From: Heliocidaris tuberculata
Lineage: Eukaryota > Echinodermata > Echinoidea > Camarodonta > Echinometridae
Direction of reading: 5' to 3'
NCBI GenBank assembly: GCA_025618425.1
Contig: CM046847.1
Span: 9,199,033 to 9,263,032, forward strand
Length of the DNA: 64,000 nucleotides
The notes under the pieces were generated by a model that saw only the letters and a program-made list of their open reading frames with translations, ran no database searches and had not been told where the DNA came from. The position numbers and the translations under genes were made by a program. Positions 34,370 to 46,204 of the stretch are shown in pieces (the first letter of the stretch is position 1; every line of letters begins with the position of its first letter).

Positions 34370-37300
34370 TATCTAAACTTAGATATTGCTCATGTTGTGA
34401 AGTGGTCTATAGGATATATGAATGAATTATGGATAATATGGAGAGTGAGGATACAAGCCTCCTGAAGAGGGGAACCTGGTTTGCTAAAATCTGATGCCCA
34501 GTCTACTACCTGACTTGCTAATTAACAGACTAATGTTCCGCTAGGGTTGCATGCAATAGACACAACTCTGTCAAATCAGAGGGAAAGTGACAAAAAATAC
34601 ATATGTATGTATATCAATTAAAGGAGAATGAAACCCTGGGGAAATATCCATTTTAATGAGAAGAGAGGATAGAGAGAAGCAATTTTAAAAAAGTTCCATC
34701 AAAATCGGTTACGAAATGAGAAAGTTATGAAAGTTTGAAAAGTCTCAATTTACTTTCTATGGTGATCCTCAAATTGGCAATGTTGTTTCAAAGTGACAAG
34801 TTTCGTAGTACAACTCTCAATATGTTTTATACACAAAATTTTATATTTTTTCCATTACCTCTAAAGATGCTGCTTGTCTTTTTGTGAACTCAACATATGT
34901 TGTGTCAAATACATTTTCCCATGATATATCTTGAGCTAAGAAGGAGACAAGCTGCACCTTGAGAGATAATGGGGATAATATGCAATTTTGTGTACAAAAC
35001 ATATGGAGAGTTGTACTACTAAACCTGTCACTTTGAAGCAACATTGCCAATTAGAGAATTGCCATAGAAAGTAAATTGAGACTTTTCAAACTTTCATAAC
35101 TTTCTCATTTCGTAACCGATTTTGATGGAACTTTTTAAAATTGCTTCTCTCTATCCTCTCTTTTCATTAAAATTGAATTTTTCCCCAGGGTTTCATTCGC
35201 CTTTAACAAAGCTAACCTGAAAAGAGAACTTGAAAAACACACTCATTTATGAACATTTCTCCCTGCGATCTGAACGATAGGTACTTCATCCCTTTTGCAG
35301 ACTTACACAAAATTATGCGAAAATTTGCAGTTTTAGTAGACATCCTGTAGATGCTGCCTATGAAACTGCAAGGTCACAAGTTCTATAACTCCTTTGTAAG
35401 AAATGAAAATCTTGCTTTTGTCGCAGAGGGAGGTGTTAAGAAACCAACACAAGTACATGTGTGAAATAGAGGTCAAAAATCATTTTAAAAATCACGCTAT
35501 TTTTACCAAATTGTTGTTAATTACTTACTTAAAAGCAAATTGTAATCCTTTCCACATCGACACAAGTTTTCCAATTATAACTCTTTTGTAATTCATCACA
35601 CAAACTCACATAACTTCAAAATTTAGGACTGAAAATGGGATGAAATACATTTAAGCCTTGAGAGTCTCATAATCCCCTATTCACTCTTAATGTTAAGTTC
35701 TTTCTCCACATTTCTTTTAAAGGCATTGATTAACTTTGCCCAGGATTGAAAAAAAAAAATCACTGTTCCAGCTAATGCTGTAATCATAATTGCAAACCTT
35801 CAGCTCAGACAGGAATCGCCTGAGTTTTATAAGCTGATCGGTCGTTTATATATCAAGATATTTACGATTGAACATTGATGTCGGAATAGAGTACCACCGA
35901 ACCCTAAAGAACTCTTACGGTTGGCATACCTCGCTCTATCACAGAATACCGTACGGGCTGGAAACCCGCTCTGAAATCGCCAAGCGCTGGTGCTTGGTTT
36001 TTGTGACTGCAGCGCAGCGAAGAAGCCGAGCGACTTGCGCTAGCGATTGATCGCGATTTTCTCTTTTTTAGGATAGTAAACGGGTTCCATTTTCTCTCAT
36101 ACTTTCACATATCCTTAATTATATATGTAGTTAGAGGACTGCACACAATTCACTGGCATTTGAGCTGATTTTACAATTTTTCACAAAGTTAATCAATCAC
36201 TTTAATAAATGCAATTTTCTCATTAATTCATAAGCATGTCTGTATCAATCTTTCTCTTTCTTCACACACTCGCAATCCTTATTCTTAGTTCCAATGCCCA
36301 CAAGGATCAGTTATCGTTTCACTGCCTACAAAAAAAAAATCTTACCTAGGGAATGCATTGTCTACCTCTGCTTCCTTCACAGGTTTCTTTCCATCACAGT
36401 CATACAGCTTTACAGAACCAACTGAGCTGCCAAGGATTAGCTGAAAAGAACAAACAACTACCGGTACACTAAAACTTTGTATATACAGCGAAACCTGTCT
36501 ATAAAGACCACTCAAGGGAGACAATAAAAGCGGTCTTTATGAGCAGGTGGTCTTTATGGACAGGTTCCTTTAATACATGTTTCAATGAGAAACACTTTTC
36601 AAGGGAAACAAAAATTGTGGTCTTTATAGACAGGTGGTCTTTCTATACAGGTAGTCACTACAGCAGGTTTGACTGTATCATTCAAATTTATATCACGTTG
36701 TGCTATGATATTTGCTCTTGCCGCAATGTTATGCATTCCTTTTTAGCTTTCTGAACCAAAATATAATGCATCATGCCACAATATGAGGCACCTCGTCTCC
36801 CATGGTTCATCTAGAAGCACATGGGTAACAGCTCTTCCAAACTGAATTCAGAAGGACATAAGATGAATATATCCATATGAATAAATCAATGTCTGCTCTA
36901 ATGTGCGATTCAACTCAAAGAAGTCGTAACTTTAATAATCTCACCATTCTATCTGTCTTTGGCACCCATTCTAGAGAGAGGAGAGGTGATTTAAACATTA
37001 TCGTTGCCATGGTGGAAGGATTAGGGGTTGTCTTCCACACTCTGAAGAATAAAAGGTGAAGAAATAACAAAACATCAAATTATAGCTCTGTTGACACGCA
37101 TAGGCCTATCATGATGAACTAGATTCTCTTCTGCTAATGTACAAATCTAGAATCGTCAGAACAGCCTAAACAATGTATCTAGACCATGGGCACCAACCCA
37201 GAAGTGTTATATTCACATTTGTTATAAGCAAAAATGACACAAAATATTTGTTATTCATATTCTCAAAACCATACAACATTATGTAGTCCATGTATTTTCT

Positions 37301-40300
37301 AAATGACAATTAATGATATGTACTAAGAGGTAAAAACAGTTTATGGGTCCAACTTCAGTTTCCAATTTGTTTTGTACACAAATACACAATAGGCCTGTAC
37401 ATATTTTGGGAACCAACAAGCATCAAAGAAATATCACATGACCTTTTAAAGTACAGGACTTTGCTAATTTTGAAAAACATAAAATGTTTACATTGTACAT
37501 GTATGTCAAATAAGTGTTTGGAGCTACAGAAAACTACAAAAATGTTGTCTTGCATTTACAGTGTGAACACTATACCCACTTAAAGTCAATTCGGTCATTA
37601 AATTGGCAATACTTACTTGACCACTCCATCAATATCCATGCTAGCTACAGATGTTGATGACGGTGAGAATCTACTGTATGTGATAGAGGAATGGTGCTCT
37701 GTGTATTCATCTTGACTCAAAATCAGGAATGTTCCAAGGCTTTCCTCTTCTCCTAGAATGGAAGGAATTTGAAAGTGAAATAAATACGATACTTTACTGT
37801 GTGATGATTGCACAGCAACTTGTTCAAGCAATAAGTACTTGAAGTCATACTGTACCATTAACCTAATCTGCACCTCAACACTGGACCCAAAACATAGCCC
37901 TTACCTTAACTCTAGGTGTAAGCTTAATGGTAGTCAGTCATCAGTTTTCATGTGCATTGTATCATATTTCGCTGACACCAGATTTTGGTTGAATTACCAA
38001 TTAATGTGTGTGATTGTGAGGTCTCCCAGGCAGGCAGGCAGGCAGCGAAACCAGGGAGATGGGTCTGACCATGGGTCTGTCCCACCACAGAATTACTTAA
38101 GCTGGGGAGATTTACGATGATTACGTTTCCTTGCGCTGCAGTAGGAGGAGGGCATAATGCATTACATAAGAACTGCCTGTCATTAAACGTGAAGTCTACT
38201 CTCAGTCACTGACAACACCCGTTATTAGGTAAACACCCGATTGGTGTCAAATTCCCCATGAGAACCCACTACTATGTGACTATAACACCCAATCGCAGCC
38301 CAAGTCTAATAATTACCTCTTATTTACCCAGGGTAGCCACTTCAGCTTTAAATAGCTGGTCTTCCAGCAGGCCCTGCATAACATAATATGTTATTATTAC
38401 CCTCCTCCACTCTAATATGCCTAGCGCCTGGCTAGAAGGTAGAAGGTCCCATTTTTGTAAGTCTTTGGTATGACTCGGCCGGGGTTTGATCCCCAGACCT
38501 CCCGTTCATGAGGCGGGCGCTCTAAACGATTGAGCCAACATGTCCGGTTTAACCTTATATCTTTGAGGATATAAAGCCTGAAGCAAAAGTTGCCAGAGCA
38601 AATGCTGGATCACTAACAATTGGGTGCACTGTCACACAGATTTCAGAATTTTCAGAAATTGACCTCTCTTTGACCTTTGACCTACGTACTCCAAAATCTA
38701 AACAGATTGTCTTCCTATGGTGATACATACTAGCACCAAGTTTGAAGTTCACACTCATGTAGTTCTTGAGTTATCGCGAGAACGAGAAAGCGGTACAGAC
38801 GGATGGACGGACGACCCGAAACAATGCCTCTGGCACCACCTTCGGTGGGCGGAGGCATAAAAAGTAAAGTATTGGCATATACCACATATGGATATGTTGA
38901 TTGTTATAAGTATTCCTAGTATGTCACAAGAAAACACTATTCCCCAGCAAAATAGAAATTATGCCCATGGCTTGCAAATCCAAGGATACAAGGATAAGAC
39001 AACAGAAATATGCAGTTACCTGTATGGATAATGATATAATTATGTTACAACAAACTACCATTACTAAAAATAAATTCCACGCTTATAATTTACCTGGATA
39101 GAATGTGGAGCTTGGTGCTGGTTTCTTAGAGACGTTAGGAGGGTGAAATGTATGTGAGGGAGAACTCTGGCTTGCTTCAGATTTCATGGAGAGAATGCTT
39201 GATAGTTCAGTCTCCTTGATACCACTGCAATATAACATGACAGCTTCATAAGCACAATATTCAATTAACATGGCTCAGTTGGTAAAGCGTCTGCCTGTCT
39301 AACCAAAGATCGTGGGTTCCAATTCACCCCAGGCAGATGACCCAAGCCTGTGTTGTGTGTTAAAGTGCCCCTCCCCTGTTTCATAGACACAGGCTATGTT
39401 ACAGTGGAAAACACTCCATCCATCGGATAGGACGTTAAATAGAGGCCCTGTGTAAAGGAGAGTCACCTCCTTTCCACGTTAAGAAGCCACTGCAACATTT
39501 GATGAAGAGTAGGGGGAAACCCAAGTGTAGTAGTACGTCTGCACTTCCCAATCAGTTATATCGGGAGGAGAGACCCGAGGGTTACAGTGATTCAGTTCGC
39601 TTTTCCCCTCCCAGGCACAGGTGACACCAGATACTTGATAATAATAATAATAATTCTGTAAGAAACATGACCGTAAGACAATGTGCAAACAATACTGAGC
39701 TTTCTTAAACTCCGCTTGAGTGTTGGGGTGTCAGAACAACAACAAAAAAATCACCCCCAAAATGTCTCATACTGCATAGAAATACTTTTACAATACAAAA
39801 AAGGCTGTTTCAGACCTTTTCCCCAGATCCGCTTATGGGTTTGTACCCATCTCTCTACTTATCAGTGACCCCCTACACCAATTTGCCTCTTGAGGACATT
39901 CAAAAGACCACACCTACCCTGCTGATGAAGATGCCTTTTCTGCAGCCTTTTGAGTCTTGGAAAGCAATTCCTGCCTCTGCTTGTCGTAAGCTTGCTGCTG
40001 CTGGAATCGCATCTAGAGTATGAAAGGAATAAATTTCAGGAAAGATTACTTACTATTAGTGGATGTGTCTTCAAGAGGTATGGTTCGATATCTAAAGTGA
40101 GAACGTACAAGGCGAACTGTGTAGAAATCTCTCTACGGTGCCAGACACACAAATTAAAATTATTATTGTGTTACAAGAAAACTTTGTAGTTTTTGTTCAT
40201 TTTTCATGTCTGATTCGAAAATGCACATAACCTAAAATGGCATTCATCATCTACAAATGTCATTTTAGAGAAGTGTCTTTCTTGCTATCTATGACCTATT

Positions 40301-43300
40301 TGAATTGGCTTGCTTTCAAGTTTAACACTTTTGATGCAATTTTCCAATCTCTGGAGAGAAAAAAAAATCATTTGAAAGAACAACTTTTTTCTCCTGTAGG
40401 CATGTCATGTTAATGGCTGCTGACAGAGTTTAAAAAATAAAAGAAGTACACCACAAAATACATGTGGTTTATGAAATGTGGTATGAAATAATAATGAAAT
40501 AATCAATCCTAGTATTTATTACCTGACTTTGTGAGGGGGTCTGAGCAGGCTGGTGAGTAGGGGAGCTTGACGCAAAGTCCACCTTTTTGTTACCCCCACC
40601 AACAACACTACCACCACTACCACTGACACTGCTACCACCTCCCCCTCCTGTCTCCTTAGTCTTAGACCCTTGTTGGGACTGGTCCTGGTTCTTCTTTGGG
40701 CCCAAGAGGGAGGAGAGGGCACCCCTCACACCCTGAGGCACCGACTTGGATCCCACGGTGGCAGGGGAGGACGACGATGATGACAGGAGCCTTCGCCCAA
40801 TATTAGGGGATGGAGATTTCTTGGAGGTGCCTTTCAGAGAACTTCGAAGCTGGGACCCTTGGGATTCCCTTAAGATGGATAGAAGAAAAGAACCTGCATT
40901 AAATACTAACATGGAGCATATCTGCGAACATGCACTTTATCCAAGTGATGCCCATCAATGTCACTATCTTTATTCAGTTTTGCGCAACAGAATTTGTCAT
41001 TTCATTGCAAATTTAACCAAATACCACTCAAAGGGCACCACTATAATCTAAATTTATTCAAAAGCTGTAGTTCTGTCTTTGCTCTTACATGTACAGATGT
41101 TTCAACATAATTTCAAAAATTTTTCATTATAGAAAATGCTTCAAAGTGTCCTTTAGCAAATTTGTAACAAAAGGTCAGTTCTAAGTAGTTCCTGATATAA
41201 GGTGACATTTTCAAACATCTTTCAGGAGCATTTCATGGGTCAAAGAATTTGCAGAGTACTATTAAGGGGAAAATATAAGAATATATATAACATGCAAATA
41301 TGAAAAAGAGACCTTGCACTGTCAAGCCTCAGACAGATCATCTCATGAAAGTATGCAGACCTCAGTACATACATGTACATGTACATGTACAATAATCATG
41401 AGATATTAGTTAGGAAAAAACACTTGCCACACACAGATCAACAACATCACTTACAAGGTCTACAACATTACTGAAATGAAAAAATATCTCCTCTGACTTA
41501 CCCTGTTCCAGAGTTACTGGAATGATCGGAAACATCTGGAGAAAGGCTGGACTCTGATTTCTCATTCAATGAAAGCTGTTTCACCTGAATTGGAATAAAC
41601 ATTCAACTGTCATATAGCTAAGTCTATTTAATAGATCTCACAAACCATTTGGAAAAAAGCAACTTCTGTTTTAAAGGTAAAGATATGAGCAACAACAGAG
41701 AAAACAATTAAACCAAAGAGGAAAAGAATACTGATTCAGAATGCACTTGAAGGGCAATAAGATTATACATCTCTCATCAAAAGATAATTAGTATACGGAC
41801 CTGTTCTTGCAGTCTTCCCATCTGGTCCTCGTACTTGGCCACCTGGTCTGTCAGCTTGATCACTTGTTCTTGCAACTTGGCATTCTCCTCCTGAAGTTCA
41901 ATAATCTTCTGGTGCTCAGCATCAAAGTTCAGAAGAATAGGCAAGGGTGCATGGTAGTCAAGGACTTACAAGGTCATAAAAGGTCATAAAAGGTCATACA
42001 AATTTATATAGGGTCATATCTTAAGCTAATTTATGGTCAATTACAAACTCATTTTTATGGGCACAATAATGAATGAAATAGATGGGGCTTTGTAGAACAC
42101 TCTGTAGGTTGAGATTAAGTGTCATAACAATTACCTACGCCCGTCTCTCCTAGAAAGAGCATGCAATATATGGAGATGTATTTTCACTACCCTTTCATAT
42201 ACAATAGTTATGGGCAGGTCTAGCTAAAAAGGCTGAAAGATTGCCTCGATCCTCCTGAAATTTACACAGCCGCTATCTATCCAAATCTCAAAAAAAAACA
42301 TGTGGACAGCATCGGGCAAGGGAGAATTCATCCTCAGCTTTTCTCCTTCTCAAGTACCTGATGCTTGGAATATTCACTACACATGTCACATACTGGCAAG
42401 AAATCTACTATCATTGATCACCAAAAATTTCTTAAAAGAATCCCACAAAATGACTTAAAATCCTGAGAGGTTACAATATATGGACTTATTAGCCAAGAAA
42501 GTAAAGGCCAGTTTGGGATTTAAGGAATTAAAAGGAATACTAACAAATATTCCATGGGTCATATGTACATGTATATGAATGCATTTGATTTCTCATCTTC
42601 CAAAGGATATGCATAGATTGAAAGATGATGCTGAGGAAGTTATGTAGCGATATCTTGAGAGTCTCCTCCCACTGCTTACTGAAGTAGAGGGAAAACAAGG
42701 GGCTCTGCTCTGGGTTCCTCAAGTATGGTAAGACTACAAGATATAAACAAATATCAAAAGATCACCGACTGTTAAAGATAAAGTTGAGTTCTGGTCATAT
42801 GATTACATTGTGAAAGAAACTGTCTGGAAGCAATTGGGAAAGGCTTATCATGTATAAATAAGGGTTTGGTGTATACTGTGAGGTTTTGGATTCATCAAGA
42901 TGATAAGAAATCAACCCAAACTCGCTCAAAAGCACATGCACAACCAGTGTAAAAATTAAAATTTCTTTCACGAGGGCTATTTAGAAGTCCACCTATTGTG
43001 TTTAGAGATTTTAATGCACTATGACCCATGGGCAGAAATATTATTTAACGGTGGCTCTTTTTCCATTTATGGTGGCTTTTTCAAGAGTTTCGGGGGCTAA
43101 TCGCCCTTAGCCCCCGCTTATTTTTTTCACTGTGCACAACACACAGAAATGCGTATATGGGACTGCAAACAGATGTGGCATGAATTTTTGGTCATATTTC
43201 AAATATAAGGGTATTTGAAGAGAAATCCTTTTCAGGGAACAGAACTACTATGATGTTCTTCCAAACTGACAAAAAGTCTGACATACAGTAAAAAGGATCA

Positions 43301-46204
43301 GAAAGCTCACAAATTATCTTTCACCTTTCCCAGAACTCAACCTTCCCTTTAGGTATTGCTAATCAATTCAGCATAAAACTACAGACAAATCACAATCAAG
43401 CAAAAATTTTATTCATATTAATTCTATTGTCTACATGTACTATTAATTGATAAATATCATGTACATAGTGCACTTTGAACAACCTTGATATTTTCTTGAC
43501 TATTGACCTTCATCAATTATATTAACTCAGAGGGAATATGATCACTACAAAGAATGAGGTACTACTATACAAATAGCACTGTCCTATATCAATTTATTGT
43601 AAAATGCATAGGTTTATAATATAGATGAATATTGCAATAATCAACTGTCAGCTGACATGCATTTTCCCGCCAAGATACTCTCTCCAATATTACATATTTC
43701 TTACACTTTCAATATATCATACGTGATGAGTAAAATTAAAATGAGAAAAAAAAGTAAACAAATTTGAATCATCAATTTCAATGTAATTAAAGAATTTTAC
43801 TATGTCACAGCAGGAATTTTCTTGGCTAGGAGTATGGTGTTCCATTTTACCTGATATGCAGTATTGATTGTTGGTTATAAAAGATTTGATTGTTTTAAAA
43901 AAAAAAGAGTATGACAGCAGAACTGTGGTGTTAAGAATGAAAGTCAATTAACAAAAGTATTAGGGTACAAAGTAATACTATCTATATTAATTTTATATAT
44001 TTAATAAAATACTAATTTGAAAGAAGAGAAACCTTACCAAACCATTCTTTCCATTCCACTTGGCTCTGTATTTCAGGAATCAACTTCTCAAAGAATTCTG
44101 TCACTTTATCTGTTCTGTTTGACTGGATTGCATTCACTACATAAAGCCTGTATTCAAAGAAATATGTTTTAATGCATACAGTTTTAAGATAATAATAATA
44201 ATAATATTCTGGATTTATTTAGCGCCTAATACATCTATGATGTCTCTGAGCGTTTTACAGACATATTATTACCCCGCGCCCGGTCATCGGAATCATGGCT
44301 TGCCCGCACACAATGTATGCACCTTCTTCACTCCCTGAGGAGCATTCAAGCCAGGTGCCTTTCTACAGACGCTCACAATGCTGATCAAATGACAATAACT
44401 TTCGCATCCTACCGGGTACCCATTGAACACCTGGGTGGAGAGGAGCAATGTAGATAAAATGTCTTGCTCAAGGACATAAGTACCATGCCGGGGATTGAAT
44501 CCAGGACATTCGCATCTCCAGTCAAGTGTACTTCAAACCACTTAACTATGACTATGACATCCATGAAGTATGCCATTTCACAATACATACAGTAGTTTGG
44601 GTTATGTGATATAAATGCCTCTTTCTTTGAGATATTGTTGAGCTTTTTCCTCTCAGTAGCTTTTCATCTAATTGATTGTTTAGTGCAAAAGTTACTTTTT
44701 GTTCAAAGGTGCAATTTTCCCCCTTGATTTGCTGTTGTAAAAGTGAAATATCACTACACATGTTGATTTTTCTATATTGTCTTTACTAGAGTTCTTTTGG
44801 GCTTTTCAAAGTTAAAATCACTTGCCCTTCCACTATTTTTTTTTTTATATATAGTGGTTACACAAAGTCTATAAAATACATGTATTTTGCTTAACCAACT
44901 GCTTTGTAATCAAATTTGCAATATTTTAGTTACACAATTTATAAACACAATAATTTGATAACTTCAAGTCCAAGATCATTCAGCAGGATTCTAAAAATAC
45001 TGAGAACATCACAAAATTTTCTTAAATAAAAAAAAAACTAAAAAAAAAAAACTCATTCAAATGATAGTTTTGAGTTAAGTTTCAAAATGTAATTGTAATT
45101 ATCTGAAAGCATAAAAGAGGTAATGCCGATGCCTTGCCTGAGAACACTGATTCGTAATTTGTTGACATTGTGGGCGTGGGTGAACTCCAGGTGAGAAAAG
45201 ATCCTCCTTTCAAGGTGCTCCCAGTAGCTCTTTAGACCAAGGAAGTCAAAGGTTGAGATAAACCCTAAAAGCTGCTCCACGATCTTGTCTGCCTGAACTC
45301 ACAAAAATACATCAAAATACACATTAACCCCTACCATACTGTGGGCAGCAAATCCCCCCCCCCCCCTCCCCATTTGATTGTTGAACATTTGGTTTAGGCT
45401 GATCAGAATGGTTTGAAAATTCTTCCTCATACGGAAACCTGTGCCTTCAATATGTTTATTCTTCTTCTGAAGCACTTCTGAAGGGTGAAATCAAAGGGAC
45501 AATAATAATAATCTTGCAGAAATTTACTTCATATCATATCTAGCACCATCTTTTCCTCATTTCGTAGCCGGGACTTCAACTCTTGAAACATAGTCACCAC
45601 ACAGTGCCGAGTTAGCCCGACCCGACCTATCATATCTTCAAAGGAATTATTTAATACCTAGGGATACCTAGGGAAGATACTGAATGCAGGCACTAGGCCT
45701 CTGTATTCAGTTCCAAGTTCTTCCTTTTTAAGATGGCTGGCCTGGATCATCATGATCATTTCCTGGTGCAGGCCACTCATAGATCTTGATCTTGATCTTG
45801 ATCTTGTGGAAGATTATACTTCATGTACTTTAGGATAAATAATTAGTCAATAATTAACAGACTACACTGTAGACAGTTAAATATGGCTCTCAGTGTCAAG
45901 CTGACATACCGTAGCTAGTCCAAATAAGGTTGTCAATAAATTATCAAACACATGCACCAGACAGTTACTTCAAATCAGTGTCACTGTCGTGTCTGATTAA
46001 TACGAGTCTAAAAATGAAGATTACAAAATCACAGTCACACAAGTCACAAACATACCCCCAAAAACAACAAAAAAAACTCACCCGAAATCCTTTGTCTTTG
46101 TCATTCTTCAATTCTGCATCAAAACTCTTCAGTGAATTAGTGAGGCCGCGGTACAGTAGATAATCTCTGATGAGTTCGTCCATTCGTTGAACTGATTCCG
46201 ACAT
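30037..46204 (-). CDS. WDR91: WDR91, WD40 endosomal Rab7-effector homologue (17 coding exons, 790 aa)
   Basis: Exons in transcript order (window coordinates): 46204-46082, 45292-45138, 44147-44038, 42733-42611, 41946-41801, 41584-41502, 40868-40523, 40012-39918, 39224-39094, 37752-37617, 37041-36945, 36440-36346, 34320-34164, 32509-32401, 31783-31671, 31067-30870, 30192-30037. They join in frame to 790 residues (human about 747). The N-terminus [13 protein letters not shown] resembles the LisH-like start of WDR91. A coiled coil follows at about residues 180-219 ([14 protein letters not shown]), then a Ser/Gly-rich linker (about 220-437) and a WD40 propeller (about 438-790) with landmarks [38 protein letters not shown] and a C-terminus VTTLLSQ. 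WDR91 with WDR81 restrains the Beclin-1 PI3-kinase complex and binds Rab7 on endosomes (family knowledge). Intron 2 is GC-AG; intron 4 is AT-AC. Exon 6/7 linker residues are the least certain. Confidence 0.95.
30420..30830. repeat. (CAT)n microsatellite in WDR91 intron 16
   Basis: About 400 bp of CATCAT/CACCAC with interruptions. The Asp/Met/Ile-rich frames on both strands are artefacts. Confidence 0.95.
33071..33519. mobile_element. MITE with GGGCCCGTATTCAATT ends
   Basis: CAGGGCCCGTATTCAATTCA at the left pairs with TAATTGAATACCGGCCC at the right. The interior repeats TACTTAAG/TTACTTAG words. In WDR91 intron 13. Confidence 0.75.
34447..34567 (-). pseudogene. Decayed duplicate of WDR91 exon 13 in intron 12
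   Basis: The segment aligns over its whole length with exon 13 (34320-34164). Read on the minus strand, an AG acceptor is kept just before GTTGTGTCTATTGCATGC (exon: GTTGTATCTATTGCGAGC), followed by AACCCTAGCGGAACA and later GACTGGGCATCAGATTTTAG. A TAA stop falls in the exon frame at 34524-34522 and one codon is missing before it. The donor end is not preserved, so the copy looks dead. Confidence 0.8.
34618..35206. mobile_element. Family-D MITE (TTAAAGGAGAATGAAACCCT ends)
   Basis: TTAAAGGAGAATGAAACCCT at the left is answered by AGGGTTTCATTCGCCTTTAA at the right, with TTAA at both ends. The interior is nearly palindromic (AAAATCGGTTACGAAATGAG and its partner near 35104-35125). In WDR91 intron 12, beside the duplicate exon. 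Confidence 0.85.
35278..35655. mobile_element. Family-C MITE (diverged, inverted relative of 23110 copy)
   Basis: Contains TAGGTACTTCATCCCTTTTG, GTAGACATCCTGTAGATGCTG and, at the end, GGGATGAAATACATTTAAG. These match the reverse complement of 23110-23531. Confidence 0.65.
36486..36681. mobile_element. MITE with CAGCGAAACCTG ends (copy 2)
   Basis: Shares GCGGTCTTTATGAGCAGGTG and CAGGTTCCTTTAA with the 22726 copy; the far end CAGGTTTGACTGTA has decayed slightly. It lies within about 50 bp of WDR91 exon 12. Confidence 0.7.
38335..38860 (-). mobile_element. tRNA-derived SINE plus GGAGGCATA-type element in WDR91 intron 9
   Basis: The minus strand at about 38541-38480 reads TGGCTCAATCGTTTAGAGCG (A-box-like) and GGGATCAAACCCCGG (B-box-like). 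The adjacent 38560-38860 segment (CTGAAGCAAAAGTTGCC..., GACCTTTGACCT, CACCTTCGGTGGGCGGAGGC) is a short relative of the tandem element at 59010-60245. Confidence 0.6.
39271..39656 (+). mobile_element. tRNA-derived SINE with ATA tail in WDR91 intron 8
   Basis: TGGCTCAGTTGGTAAAGCG (A box) and GTGGGTTCCAATTC (B box) are in tRNA-like spacing. A tRNA-unrelated body of about 300 bp follows, ending in (ATA)n at about 39636-39652, the classic SINE layout. The insertion is antisense to WDR91. Confidence 0.7.
41947..42610 (-). other. WDR91: WDR91 intron 4, U12-type AT-AC intron
   Basis: On the minus strand the intron begins ATATCCTTT (42610-42602), the U12 AT-AC donor consensus, and ends AC (41948-41947). 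A branch-site match TCCTTGACT (41964-41956) places the branch A 11 nt from the end. The split codon C|CC gives [15 protein letters not shown], aligning without a gap to vertebrate FQCM-P-VPVILNFDAE. No GT-AG pair nearby gives that protein. This is a minor-spliceosome intron. Confidence 0.92.
42771..43351. mobile_element. Family-B MITE with an internal insertion
   Basis: TTAAAGATAAAGTTGAGTTC at the left and CCCAGAACTCAACCTTCCC at the right. About 150 bp (about 42955-43135, including GGGGGCTAATCGCCCTTAG) interrupts the usual sequence. It lies in WDR91 intron 3, about 40 bp upstream of exon 4. Confidence 0.75.
44188..44550 (-). mobile_element. tRNA-like SINE with AAT tail in WDR91 intron 2
   Basis: The minus strand reads GGATTCAATCCCCGG (B-box-like, plus about 44490-44504) and ends in a (TTA)n/(AAT)n tail at 44188-44204 after AAATAAATCCAGAAT. 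The A box is weak. Confidence 0.5.
45138..45292 (-). CDS. WDR91: WDR91 exon 2, ending at a GC donor
   Basis: The exon encodes [17 protein letters not shown] through NKLRISVLR. The donor is CAG|GCAAGG (GC at 45137-45136), matching the GC-AG consensus. It joins exon 3 so that AG+G gives Arg93 and [14 protein letters not shown] continues the conserved frame. No GT donor within a few codons preserves the alignment. Confidence 0.85.

Noticed and set aside
39271..39345. Possible genuine tRNA gene
   Set aside because: Only the A and B boxes are recognisable; acceptor stem pairing is absent and a SINE body with ATA tail follows.
42540..42722. WDR91 exon 4 reading on past FQSM into HILWKMRNQ
   Set aside because: That continuation is intron sequence; the conserved frame needs the AT-AC junction.
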